Source of the DNA: a virus
DNA length: 35,160 nt
Strand: one strand, 5' to 3'
Virus record (IMG/VR): IMGVR_UViG_3300024517_001028
Location: 1 to 35,160 of that record
The translations under genes were made by a program, and so were the position numbers. Each line of letters starts with the position of its first letter. Position 1 is the first letter of the stretch. Under the pieces are notes generated by a model. That model was given only the letters and a program-made list of their open reading frames with translations, had not been told where the DNA came from and made no database searches. Shown piece after piece: positions 1 to 8,137 of this stretch.

Positions 1-1
1 C

Positions 2-430
2 GGTGCTCAAGTCATTGGTCACACGAAAGCTATTGCGCTTGACGCGACAGCTTACGTTGGCGATATCCTGAACATCGAACACACTGACGCCACCATCGGG
101 ACCTACACCGTTGTTGACGTTGACGGTTCCGACGTTTGGTTGGATCGCCCGCTGGACAAAGCCATTGCCGATGCGGCAGCGGTTGCGTTCTGGCCCATGG
201 GTTCCTACAACCTGGCCCTCGAACCGGATGCCATCATGATGGCTTCTCGTCCTCTGCCCGCTGTACCTCCCGAAACTGGCGCTAAGTCGGTGACGGTGAA
301 TTACGACGGCATGACCGTGCGGATCACCATGAGTTACGAAGGGCGTGGACAAGCCATGCTCGTGACCATGGACATCCTCTACGGTCTGAAAGTGCTCCGC
401 GAAGAAAAGGGCGGCGTACTCTTCGGCTAA
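2..430 (+). CDS. Major capsid protein, P22 coat-like, C-terminal part
   Basis: The reading frame is open from the window edge (first full codon at base 2), so only the last 142 residues are seen. It would form the icosahedral shell. The tail end, with NYDGMTVRITMSYEGRGQ and VTMDILYGLKVLREEKGGVL, resembles the C-terminus of P22 gp5-type coat proteins, where a conserved D-x-LYG segment precedes the end. An earlier stretch (VGDILNIEHTDATIGTYTVV) looks like the small beta-rich inserted domain of that family. An ATG exists at 140, but in-frame coding sequence continues upstream of it with the same character, so it is not taken as the start. The gene is followed directly by a strong hairpin, as expected for a highly expressed gene. 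Family assignment is from pattern memory only. Confidence 0.72.
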   Translation, partial: GAQVIGHTKAIALDATAYVGDILNIEHTDATIGTYTVVDVDGSDVWLDRPLDKAIADAAAVAFWPMGSYNLALEPDAIMMASRPLPAVPPETGAKSVTVNYDGMTVRITMSYEGRGQAMLVTMDILYGLKVLREEKGGVLFG

Positions 431-436
431 CAGCCA

Positions 437-478
437 CCGGCGACCTAAACATTGTTTAGGTCGCCGGACCCCTCTTTA
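437..478 (+). terminator. Hairpin terminator after the capsid gene, built on the dispersed palindrome
   Basis: Arms CCGGCGACCTAAACA (437-451) and TGTTTAGGTCGCCGG (453-467) are perfectly complementary around one base and are followed by the T-rich stretch CCCTCTTTATTT. The inner 17 bp are copy 1 of the dispersed palindrome; the outer arms are specific to this place. It probably ends capsid transcripts, although the U-tract is broken. Confidence 0.65.
444..460. repeat. Dispersed 17-bp palindrome, copy 1
   Basis: CCTAAACA-T-TGTTTAGG, perfect 8+1+8 palindrome, intergenic, at the core of the capsid terminator. Confidence 0.9.
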
Positions 479-486
479 TTTATCCA

Positions 487-918
487 ATGAACACTCGCAA
501 AACAGTTAAAGGTAACTTACGCCGCTTGAAGAAGAACGGCGAAAGGGTTACTATTGTCTCTGCCCGCGAGGAATCAGACTTCGATGTTGTTTCGGGTAAA
601 CAGGTAGTTAAGAAAAAGCAATTGGTTGTGCGGAAGGCCATTCCAATGCCCGCCAGTACCTTGCGTAAATTCTTCTACGACCTCGACTACATCGCAGCAA
701 ATAACAATTTCACGCAAGGTGGTTATTTTGACGTCACCATGCGCTTTATTTTAATTGACGGCGGCGACCTAAAGGGTTTCGTGCCAGCTATCGACGACGA
801 GATGATCGTCGATCGTGTGCGTTACGGCATCAAGGAAATTAAACCAACAGACTTTAATCTTGGTTTCATTTTTCGGATCGAAGCAGTGGGAGGGATTAAA
901 GATGTCTTTACCGCCTAA
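487..918 (+). CDS. Putative head-tail joining protein
   Basis: A 143-residue protein between the capsid gene and the tail genes, where head completion (adaptor or stopper) proteins normally lie. The N-terminal 30 residues are basic. The C-terminal half (FVPAIDDEMIVDRVRYGIKE followed by FNLGFIFRIEAVGG) reads as a beta-rich segment of the kind seen in small head-closure proteins, where a buried strand reports that a defined coordinate or position was set. No firm family recognised. There is no clear Shine-Dalgarno sequence before ATG 487 (the leader is TTTATTTATCCA), which is unusual here. The next gene overlaps its end by 17 bases, implying coupled translation. Confidence 0.6.
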   Translation: MNTRKTVKGNLRRLKKNGERVTIVSAREESDFDVVSGKQVVKKKQLVVRKAIPMPASTLRKFFYDLDYIAANNNFTQGGYFDVTMRFILIDGGDLKGFVPAIDDEMIVDRVRYGIKEIKPTDFNLGFIFRIEAVGGIKDVFTA

Positions 919-1399
919 CACAAATCTACGTCGCTGGTGCCTCGCCACGTTTCTTGAGCACTTTAAAGGTGTTTTCGTGAACAACAAGTACCCGTACATC
1001 CAAGGACAGTTTCAAGACGGCAACGCTGGCGACAATCCCGACACGTTGGAGCGCATAGAGTTACGTATCGACGGACCTTGGACGCAATCTCAGCATATTT
1101 ACGAGAAGCACGGTTTTGAAGTCAACATTTTGGTGATCACGTCAAAAGAAGCACGCGATGTGTTTAAGCACGACGAGCGCGTGGACACAGTCCGGCAGTT
1201 GTTCACGGACTGCTTACCTCTTTACAAGATCGAAAAGGGTCTTAATTCTCCTTGGGAAGTCGTAGGAACTCTCTACGCCGAGAAGAGTAAAAGACGCCCG
1301 ATGCAGGTCAAGAATTTTGGTCAGATTGACCCTAACGTACCCATTTTACAGTCGACCGTCGAAGGTCGTTACTTTCTCGAATACGCGAGAAACGGATAG
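902..1399 (+). CDS. Putative tail terminator / tail completion protein
   Basis: 165 residues. ATG 902 is chosen because GGGAGG lies eight bases upstream; the longer open frame back to 815 has no ribosome site and merely runs through the previous gene. Position just before the tail tube gene is that of tail terminator (lambda gpU or SPP1 gp17-like) proteins, which cap the growing tail and join it to the head. The sequence has alternating hydrophobic strands (FEVNILVITSKEAR) and a YRIEKGL-like middle (YKIEKGLNSPWEVVGTLYAE). Function is inferred from gene order; the sequence itself is not recognised. Confidence 0.55.
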   Translation: MSLPPNTNLRRWCLATFLEHFKGVFVNNKYPYIQGQFQDGNAGDNPDTLERIELRIDGPWTQSQHIYEKHGFEVNILVITSKEARDVFKHDERVDTVRQLFTDCLPLYKIEKGLNSPWEVVGTLYAEKSKRRPMQVKNFGQIDPNVPILQSTVEGRYFLEYARNG

Positions 1400-1483
1400 A
1401 ATTGCTCACCACCCCGCGAGATTACCTCAGGTCTTGATAAGGGTTTAACTGAGGGCCACTGAACACTAAACGGAGAATAAGTC

Positions 1484-2218
1484 ATGGCACCTAAACTTGC
1501 ACGTATTGACTTGAAGAATGTGACCATCAAGATTCTTGATGGTAAAGCAATCGCCTCCACCGCCCTTTTGGACGGCGCAGTCAGCGTAGGGGACACAACT
1601 GTGACCCTTGCCACTGGCGGTGTCGCCGCAGAAGGTTTGGCGGTGGGTGATTGGATTTCGCCCGATAGTACCGGTTTCCGACCGCGCTATTGGATTACGA
1701 AAATCGACGCCGACGAATTGACGCTCGACCGCGCTTCTACCGAAGCATGGATCGATGCCGCTGTCTTCGGTCGGCAGAGCCCGAACGAAGTTGAAATCAA
1801 CATCGGCGAAGGTAATATCACTTGGAGCACGAAAGACGCTAACGAGTACCGCTTGAACAAGCGTAGTCTCGACACTGTTGTGAGCGGCGACGAGCAACCG
1901 ATGGATGTTTCCTTCTCAATCGTCTGGGACGCGTTGATTGACCGCATTGGCGGCTCAGCACCGCGACCTTACGAAGCGCTGAAGAACATCGGCGAAGCGG
2001 CGGCGTGGATTTCTGCCGGCGAGCTGTGCGAAAAGTTCGCTGTGGACATTGTTGTTTACAATGAACCTGATTGCGCCACGCTGACGGACCCCAGTGAGCT
2101 GTACATCTTCCCGATGTTCCGTTGGGACGAGATTGCTGGCGACATGAGCAATAACGCTCTTGAAGCAACAGGACGTTGTAACGTTCTGGAGCCCGTAATT
2201 GCACGTTACGGTAGCTAA
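1484..2218 (+). CDS. Major tail (tube) protein
   Basis: 244 residues, good Shine-Dalgarno (ACGGAGAATAAGTC before ATG). Located after the candidate tail terminator and before the frameshifted chaperone, the standard place for the tail tube subunit. The N-terminal part (about residues 25-85: SVGDTTVTLATGG, LAVGDWISP, WITKIDADELTLDR) looks like a small beta domain of the type often attached to or inserted in phage structural subunits; the remainder (EVEINIGEGNITWSTK, MDVSFSIVWDALID) fits the beta-sandwich tube fold. It is followed directly by a strong hairpin terminator, consistent with abundant expression. An 84-base spacer (1400-1483) precedes it, where no promoter is convincing. Confidence 0.7.
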   Translation: MAPKLARIDLKNVTIKILDGKAIASTALLDGAVSVGDTTVTLATGGVAAEGLAVGDWISPDSTGFRPRYWITKIDADELTLDRASTEAWIDAAVFGRQSPNEVEINIGEGNITWSTKDANEYRLNKRSLDTVVSGDEQPMDVSFSIVWDALIDRIGGSAPRPYEALKNIGEAAAWISAGELCEKFAVDIVVYNEPDCATLTDPSELYIFPMFRWDEIAGDMSNNALEATGRCNVLEPVIARYGS

Positions 2219-2224
2219 AACCTA

Positions 2225-2266
2225 GCTCAAGCACCTAAACATTGTTTAGGTGCTTGAGCACCCTTT
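2225..2266 (+). terminator. Hairpin terminator after the tail tube gene, built on the dispersed palindrome
   Basis: Arms GCTCAAGCACCTAAACA (2225-2241) and TGTTTAGGTGCTTGAGC (2243-2259) are fully complementary around a single T and are followed by ACCCTTT. The core is palindrome copy 2; the outer arms differ from those after the capsid gene but are still complementary. Confidence 0.62.
2234..2250. repeat. Dispersed 17-bp palindrome, copy 2
   Basis: CCTAAACA-T-TGTTTAGG, perfect, intergenic, at the core of the tail tube terminator. Confidence 0.9.
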
Positions 2267-2283
2267 AACCCTAGGAGAACAAG

Positions 2284-2820
2284 ATGAAAATTAAAGGCTT
2301 AGACCCAAAACCATATAAAACCCTCTTTGTCAATTTTATGGACAGTGAGGTCGAGTTCCGCGCAGAGCCCGTCACCGACTTGGAAGACTTTGAAAAGACC
2401 TTCCCTCAACCGACCATTCCAAAAAAGACGTTGGCCAGTGGCGAAGTGATTCCCATTCCCAATGACAAGAAGTACCGAAAAGAGTTCAACACGTGGGCCG
2501 AAGCGCGCACCGTTTGGCTTATCGCTAAATCGCTTCTTGCCACGGAAGGTTTGGAATGGGATCAGATCAAATTCGATGATTACTTGACGCTGACCTTTGA
2601 CACCCTTACAGGTGAGTTCAAGAGCGTCGGATATCCCGAAGCTATCGGCGTGCAACTGAGCAATCTCGGAATGGACGCTAACGCGCTGTCTGACAGTATT
2701 GTGAAGGAATCCCGTGGCACTTTTTTGCCTGGAGCGGAACCTCGCGACCCCGTCAATTCCTCGCGCCGTTCCGAACCGCCGAGTACGCCAAATGGAGAGC
2801 CTGCGAGCGCCTCGGACTAG
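2284..2820 (+). CDS. Tail assembly chaperone, short form (gpG-like)
   Basis: 178 residues, with CTAGGAGAACAAG just before ATG 2284. It lies directly upstream of the tape measure region, the conserved place of lambda gpG-type chaperones, which coat the tape measure during tail assembly. The N-terminal 150 residues contain conserved-looking aromatic and acidic segments (LFVNFMDSEVEFRAEPVTDL, FNTWAEARTVWLIAKSLL). The last 30 residues are low complexity, rich in Pro, Ser, Arg and Ala, as expected for a zero-frame tail that is not the main functional part. A slippery heptamer at 2721-2727 leads to the longer GT form. Confidence 0.78.
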   Translation: MKIKGLDPKPYKTLFVNFMDSEVEFRAEPVTDLEDFEKTFPQPTIPKKTLASGEVIPIPNDKKYRKEFNTWAEARTVWLIAKSLLATEGLEWDQIKFDDYLTLTFDTLTGEFKSVGYPEAIGVQLSNLGMDANALSDSIVKESRGTFLPGAEPRDPVNSSRRSEPPSTPNGEPASASD

Positions 2821-2933
2821 TACCGCCAGGCGTTAAGAAAGAGTGGGACGCTAATCACGCATTAGCCCAAGGACAAATTTTAGCATATGCCGGAATAAGA
2901 GACGAAGAAGAGTATGATCAACAGCGCGACTAA
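2284..2933 (+). CDS. Tail assembly chaperone, -1 frameshift fusion (gpGT-like)
   Basis: Reading through TTTTTTG (2721-2727) with a one-base back-slip continues in the -1 frame from GCC at 2727 to TAA 2931-2933: 148 plus 68 codons, 216 residues. The added part contains FRTAEYAKWRACERLGLVPP and later ILAYAGIRDEEEYD, which is the typical T-domain pattern (W-x-x-C/L, LP, then AY..IR.EE) that recruits tape measure and tail tube protein. The absence of stops over 68 codons and this domain pattern make the shift convincing. The -1 segment ends by overlapping the next gene start (ATG 2914). Confidence 0.8.
2721..2773 (+). promoter_or_regulatory. Programmed -1 ribosomal frameshift signal
   Basis: Heptamer T TTT TTG (2721-2727) is in the X-XXY-YYZ phase of the zero frame. 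Seven bases later a hairpin can form: CGGAAC (2735-2740) pairs with GTTCCG (2768-2773), then after a 2x2 internal loop CGCGA (2743-2747) pairs with TCGCG (2761-2765). Slippery site, spacer and stem together are the usual parts of a -1 frameshift element. Confidence 0.78.
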
Positions 2934-3489
2934 ATTTAGAATACGCCATCAGAAGTGGAAACCCACTTCTGAGGCTATGGCTCGCGAACTGCACAATCAA
3001 CTCGAAATCGCTTCCCGAAAAGCTGTGCGTGAAATGTATGCGTCTATCTCTGTTTGGACGGGCCGCAGCGCAGGATCACTCCTGCCTGCGGCCCAAGCTC
3101 TTGGCATTCAATTGAACATTCAAGTCCCGAAAACAGTAGATTACACGACGAAAGAAGGCAAGAAACGTGTTTACAAGATTGTCGACCAAATTCAAAAAGG
3201 CTTGAGCGAAGGTAGTTTCTTCATTTCAGACCCTAAGCCTGGACAAAAGAGCTACACCGTACGCGTGAAGTCCGCCGTGCCTTATTTTGGCCAGAACGAT
3301 AATTTTGCCGTGAGTGGTCCACCACCTGCCTCTACAAAACCAGCCGCTTCTCACCACTGGAACCCTACGCCTTGGAACTCACAAGACAAAGGGATGACGC
3401 TTCTCGCGCAAGAGATGCACGAACGGGTTCCTAAAATCGCCTCCACACTCCTAGTGCGTGGAATGCACATAGTCCTCGAATACAGTTAA
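2914..3489 (+). CDS. Uncharacterised protein between chaperone and tape measure
   Basis: 191 residues; ATG 2914 overlaps the end of the GT frame and has the purine-rich GAAGAAGAG as ribosome site. N-terminal half is helical and basic (MARELHNQLEIASRKAVREMY), with VWTGRSAGSLLPAAQALGI, a pattern reminiscent of small neck or tail completion proteins of the HK97 gp10 type in which T-G-x-x-x-x-S is conserved. A Pro-rich stretch (GPPPASTKPAASHHWNPTPW) follows near residue 135. It probably belongs to tail or neck assembly from its place; the family is not certain. Confidence 0.5.
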   Translation: MINSATKFRIRHQKWKPTSEAMARELHNQLEIASRKAVREMYASISVWTGRSAGSLLPAAQALGIQLNIQVPKTVDYTTKEGKKRVYKIVDQIQKGLSEGSFFISDPKPGQKSYTVRVKSAVPYFGQNDNFAVSGPPPASTKPAASHHWNPTPWNSQDKGMTLLAQEMHERVPKIASTLLVRGMHIVLEYS

Positions 3490-3493
3490 AATA

Positions 3494-6400
3494 ATGGCAA
3501 ATAACGTCAATCAAGAATATAACTTAGACACATCCAAAACCGTTAAGGCTTTGGATGCGGTCAACGGTGCACTACTGAAACTCGATAAGTCGTCGGAGAC
3601 GCTCAACAAGACGAACGAGGGCGTTATTAAAAAGACTGAGCGTCTCATTGACTGGCAGAAGAAGCTGCGGGACGCCACGGATCGCAATAGCGAGTTAATG
3701 AAAACTAATTCGCGGAACACAGGTAAGAACACGACCCAGACTAGAAAAAATACCGAAGCTGTTCGCGATCAGATCAAAGCATCGGATGCTTTGAATACTA
3801 CAATGAAGGCGAACGCGGACACCCAAAAAGGCGTGTTGGCTACGCAGGAAAAGACTGAACGCAACACCGAAAGCCTTGCGCGCAGCATGGCCGGATTGAA
3901 TACGGTTTACGCGGAACAGGCTGCCGCCTTACGGAAAGTAACCGCGGAGCAAAACAAAAAGAATGCCGCAGCATCGCGCGCACAATCTCGTCAAAACTTA
4001 GTCGGGAATCTGCGCGGCGACACCACTGTTGGAGCACTTCAGCGAGCCGTTCCTTTAGACCTCAAAACGCAAAAAGCCATTAACGAGGCCGCAAAGCTCG
4101 AAACAGCACTACATAAGGTCGCAGCACAAAGCGGTATTGCGGGCAGAAAACTTCGAGAAATGGTCAGTGACGCGGCCAAAGGTAAACTGGTCACTTACAC
4201 GGCAGCTACCCGTAGAGCGGGCGCAGCTATTACTGATCTTGTCGCAAGATACAGAGAAGTTGGTCGTGCGCAGGAACGCTGGGCGACCCAAAGTTTAACA
4301 AATATTAACAAAGTTACCTTGTCTTGGCGCTCATACGCCCGATTCTTTGCGACACATTTAACGTACCGCGCGTTTACGCAGTCAGCTACCGCCATTCGGG
4401 AGGGGATCACACTTGCTGCGGACTTCGAGAAGAGTATCGCGGAGATTCGCACCATTTCCCAAGACAGCTCAAAGTCAGTAAACGACTGGGCTAAGGAATT
4501 ACGTGAGCTATCAGACGCCTTCCCGCAATCGACATTGGAGATTGCCGAAGGCGCTTATCAAGCCCTGTCTAATCAGGTTGTGGATGCCGCAAACACCACG
4601 AGCTTCTTACGAGAATCCTTGCGTTTGGCTATCACGGCTGTTTCTAGTAACGCTGACGCTGTGAATGCGCTATCGTCTGTGCTCAATTCCTATGGACAGT
4701 CTGCTGAGCACGCTGGTGAAGTCTCAGCCCAACTCTTTAAAATTGTTGAGTTGGGTCGAATCCGTTTGAAGAACATCGCTAACGATCTTGGTAATATAAC
4801 TATTCTTAGTTCGCAGTTAGGTGTCTCTTTTGCCGAAGTGGGTGCTTCTTTGACCACTCTGACAACGCAAGGGGTTAAAGAGGCGACAGCCATGACGCTC
4901 CTGCGAAACGTGATGCTGAAGCTTATTAAACCTACGGGTGAAATGACCGATTTGTTGAATCAATTTGGTTACGAGACTGCAGAACAAGCTGTCGCGGCTG
5001 AGGGTTGGATTGGTCTTGTTAAGAAGATGGCTGACGCCACTAAAGGCAGTACCACTGAAATAGGTAAATTATTCTCACGGGTCCGCGGCATCGTAGGTTT
5101 TGCGGGTTTGACCTCCGTAGAGAGTCTCAAGACGTTTGCGTCAGACTATTCGGAGATACTTTTCGAGTCCGCCGCCGCTTACGACGAGGCAACAAAACGC
5201 GCTTTCGACATCCCTGCCAGACGCGCAGAGATCGAGTTGCAGAAACTTAAGAACTTTTTCACCGTCGATCTTGGGCGTGAGGCTTTATCTCGTCTCGTCG
5301 AAATGACTGAGGCTTTCGGCGGCCTCACTAACGCCGTCAAAGTTCTCGGTAAAGCGGTAGCGATTACTTTTGCCGCCCTTATCTCGAAAGGGATTTTCGT
5401 CAAACTAACCCAAAAAGCGATCTTACTCACGGAAGCTTGGAAAAAGTTGGCCGCCGCACAAAGCGTTCTAAAAGCGTTGACAACAACGTACTTAACCTCC
5501 ATCGTCGGCTTAACCGCCGCAGTGGTGGGCGCGGGAGCTGCTTATGTTTACATGAAGCATAAGTCCCAAGAAGCGGCGAAGCAGAATTTAAGGGACGCGC
5601 GCCTAATAGCCGAGGCTACAGATGCGACTAATAAAGCAATCGTTCGCGAAAAAGAACAACGCGTGATTTACACACAAGCTGTTATCGCGTCCACGCAATC
5701 GGCATTAAAGATCACGGCTAGTTACCGCGCTAAGAGTCTCGAAACGACTAAAATTCTTTCAGCGGCGTGGGATTCTGCAGCTAAGAACACAACACGCGCC
5801 TTGAAAGCGATGGAAAAGGCGCTAGACACCCAGACGTTAGACGACCTGAAAGACGACCTCAAGAGTATCGAAGACGGACAACCTGACTTTAAGCTCGAAG
5901 CGAGTAAGTTAACGTTCGAGCTTGAGTTCGAGGACTTACAGACAGTTAACGCTAAGATTGACGCGTTAACTGCCCGCGCACAAGCGCTCAAAGAAACAGC
6001 TATTCAGTTCTACGATAAGGGCGAGTTAGACGAAGCGCGCAAGTACTGGGATCAGGCTAAGACGCGCGCACAAGAAATTGTTGCGCTGCAAGAAGAGCGT
6101 TTTAAAGACGGACCTGGCGCCTACGGTTTTGATGCCTTAGAGGAAAGTAAACGGGCAGTCATCTCTCTGCTGGAAGAACAAAGACTTAAAGAGGTTGAGA
6201 TATCTGGCGTCATCCAAAAAAGAATCGATGCTGAGCGCGAAGCCCTACTCGCACGTAAAGCCACCTTTAAAGCTTTTTACGCTGCGCAAACTGAACTGAC
6301 ACGCACGCGTGAAGCTCTTCCCGACGCCACGCCACAAGAGCTAGCTAGCGACAACAAACAGAATAGAGCTAACCTAGAAGAACTGCGACGAATAGTTGGG

Positions 6401-8137
6401 GAGAATCCAACTCTTGAAGCGCAGCAAGCCTTGCGCGAATTGCAAGCGCAGTTCACAGAACAAGTGCGACTTGGGGCTGAGCGCGTAGCCATCGCAACAC
6501 AGAACGCTTTTGACAAAGTAACAAACTCTTTCAGTGAAGGCCAAACTGAGTTAGTTGGTGCGCTGTCCGATAACACGACTAAACTGCGATCGGCTTTGAC
6601 GAACTCCGTCGCGGATATCGCTAGCACGCTTAAGGGGTCTGAGGCAATCACGTCCCCTGCTGTTCAAGGTCTAGTTGAGTCGTTTCAAGACATGGTGAGC
6701 AAAGGAACCATCCCGCTCACTGAAGGTGTGTTAGCCGACCTAGAAGCGTTCGGGGCGGCTTGGGATGTTCAGATCACTGAAGCAGAAGCACGTGTCGCGC
6801 TTCTCGAAAAAGTATATGCTGCATCTAGTAACAATATCGCACTAATTGCGGCAGGTGCGCCTAGTCGTAAGGCGGCGACGAAAGCCCTCGAAGAAGGGAA
6901 AGAAGAACTAAAAGACATGGTTGCGCAAGCTGAAAAGCTGGACGCGCTCCCTGGCTTCTTCGAGCGTGCGGCAAAAAGCGCCAAAACATTGAAGGACTAC
7001 ACAAACAGTACAGCGGCAATCGCTGCCCAAAACTTTGTTATTAACAAGGCTATCAAAGCAACAGAGGGCGATCCCGAGAAACTCGTTAAGTTGGCGCAAA
7101 ACCTCAGCGTCGCGACAGATGAGGTACTTAACCGCTGGCGAACAATGGCTGGTCTTCCGCCCGTTGTTAAAAATGCGATTGACGAAGTTACTGACGCAAC
7201 AGAGAATACTTTTGAAGCTGCTGCTAAGCTACCAACGGCTTTTGACAACACCGTCAGTGCCGCAAGAGAATTAAAGGCCCAGCTTGAGGGCGGTGCTGCT
7301 GCGGCCGCGCGTATTGATCCTCGAATAACTGTTATTAAAACAGACGAAACCACCAGCGGCCGGTTTACTGGAAAATCGCGCTTCGACGACACGGTTTCCC
7401 GTTTCAATAAGGGCGGCGAAGTTCCTGGCTTTAGTACAGGTGGTCGAGTGAAAGGCGCGGGTAATCGCGACACCGTGCCCGCGTGGTTAACTCCTGGTGA
7501 GTTCGTTGTGCGCGCTGAGGCGTCGCGCAAGAACTTTGGTATGATTAGTGCGCTAAATAAGAACCCCGACGTCGTTAACAACGCCTTATCAAACGTGCAA
7601 CAGGGTCTATCTAATTTTGTCGAGCGTGAGCTAGGCGCGGGGCGTAGCGCGAATGCCGCGCTCTTGCACGGTCTAAATAGAATGAGCACGGATATGGCGA
7701 GATTAACTTTAATCTCACTCGAACAAAAGCGGCACCAAGAAGCGACGGTGCCCCGTTTCAGAAAAGTCTCTGGGGACTACTTCAACGGGATCGCTAAAGC
7801 AGGAACGGCTGGCGAGTGGACGTCAGTTCGACCCTCTTTCTTCAACGAAGGTGGCCAAGTCCCAGGATCGGGTAACACGGACAGCGTTCCGGCTATGTTA
7901 ACTCCTGGTGAGTATGTCGTTAACAGCGAAGCCACGAGTAGGAACGCGCCTCTACTGGCGGCAATTAACGCTGGCCGTTCACCGGTTAACAATAATACGA
8001 ATAGCAGTCAGGTTGTAGGGGACATTCACTTGAACCTCGCGGCACCTGCTAACGGAGCATATACTGATAATCAAGTCATTGCGCTTGGTAAGCAATTGAA
8101 TAAAGTAATTAGACGGGGAGCTTTGAAGTTAGGATGA
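3494..8137 (+). CDS. Tail tape measure protein
   Basis: 1547 residues, by far the longest gene. Tape measure proteins fix tail length and may help DNA ejection. N-terminal 300 residues are predicted coiled coil, rich in Lys, Asn, Thr and Ala. Residues about 308-540 (ADFEKSIAEIRTISQ to RVRGIVGFAGLTS) match the TP901-type tape measure core. Hydrophobic stretches follow near 615-640 and 668-690 (SIVGLTAAVVGAGAAYVYM). Two C-terminal copies of GG-x-VPG-x(n)-D-x-VPA-x-LTPGE(F/Y)VV occur near residues 1310-1345 and 1452-1478, a repeat common in this family. No strong ribosome site precedes ATG 3494, four bases after the previous stop. No copy of the dispersed palindrome lies in this gene. Confidence 0.92.
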   Translation: MANNVNQEYNLDTSKTVKALDAVNGALLKLDKSSETLNKTNEGVIKKTERLIDWQKKLRDATDRNSELMKTNSRNTGKNTTQTRKNTEAVRDQIKASDALNTTMKANADTQKGVLATQEKTERNTESLARSMAGLNTVYAEQAAALRKVTAEQNKKNAAASRAQSRQNLVGNLRGDTTVGALQRAVPLDLKTQKAINEAAKLETALHKVAAQSGIAGRKLREMVSDAAKGKLVTYTAATRRAGAAITDLVARYREVGRAQERWATQSLTNINKVTLSWRSYARFFATHLTYRAFTQSATAIREGITLAADFEKSIAEIRTISQDSSKSVNDWAKELRELSDAFPQSTLEIAEGAYQALSNQVVDAANTTSFLRESLRLAITAVSSNADAVNALSSVLNSYGQSAEHAGEVSAQLFKIVELGRIRLKNIANDLGNITILSSQLGVSFAEVGASLTTLTTQGVKEATAMTLLRNVMLKLIKPTGEMTDLLNQFGYETAEQAVAAEGWIGLVKKMADATKGSTTEIGKLFSRVRGIVGFAGLTSVESLKTFASDYSEILFESAAAYDEATKRAFDIPARRAEIELQKLKNFFTVDLGREALSRLVEMTEAFGGLTNAVKVLGKAVAITFAALISKGIFVKLTQKAILLTEAWKKLAAAQSVLKALTTTYLTSIVGLTAAVVGAGAAYVYMKHKSQEAAKQNLRDARLIAEATDATNKAIVREKEQRVIYTQAVIASTQSALKITASYRAKSLETTKILSAAWDSAAKNTTRALKAMEKALDTQTLDDLKDDLKSIEDGQPDFKLEASKLTFELEFEDLQTVNAKIDALTARAQALKETAIQFYDKGELDEARKYWDQAKTRAQEIVALQEERFKDGPGAYGFDALEESKRAVISLLEEQRLKEVEISGVIQKRIDAEREALLARKATFKAFYAAQTELTRTREALPDATPQELASDNKQNRANLEELRRIVGENPTLEAQQALRELQAQFTEQVRLGAERVAIATQNAFDKVTNSFSEGQTELVGALSDNTTKLRSALTNSVADIASTLKGSEAITSPAVQGLVESFQDMVSKGTIPLTEGVLADLEAFGAAWDVQITEAEARVALLEKVYAASSNNIALIAAGAPSRKAATKALEEGKEELKDMVAQAEKLDALPGFFERAAKSAKTLKDYTNSTAAIAAQNFVINKAIKATEGDPEKLVKLAQNLSVATDEVLNRWRTMAGLPPVVKNAIDEVTDATENTFEAAAKLPTAFDNTVSAARELKAQLEGGAAAAARIDPRITVIKTDETTSGRFTGKSRFDDTVSRFNKGGEVPGFSTGGRVKGAGNRDTVPAWLTPGEFVVRAEASRKNFGMISALNKNPDVVNNALSNVQQGLSNFVERELGAGRSANAALLHGLNRMSTDMARLTLISLEQKRHQEATVPRFRKVSGDYFNGIAKAGTAGEWTSVRPSFFNEGGQVPGSGNTDSVPAMLTPGEYVVNSEATSRNAPLLAAINAGRSPVNNNTNSSQVVGDIHLNLAAPANGAYTDNQVIALGKQLNKVIRRGALKLG

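Noticed and set aside
1425-1454. Inverted CCTCAG / CTGAGG before the tail tube gene
   Set aside because: Only a six-base stem with an 18-base loop and no T-run; not convincing as a terminator or operator.
6997-7689. Open frame of 230 codons on the minus strand inside the tape measure gene
   Set aside because: It is antisense to a well-supported gene, has no ribosome site or neighbours on that strand, and a Ser/Ala/Val-rich composition typical of a shadow frame.
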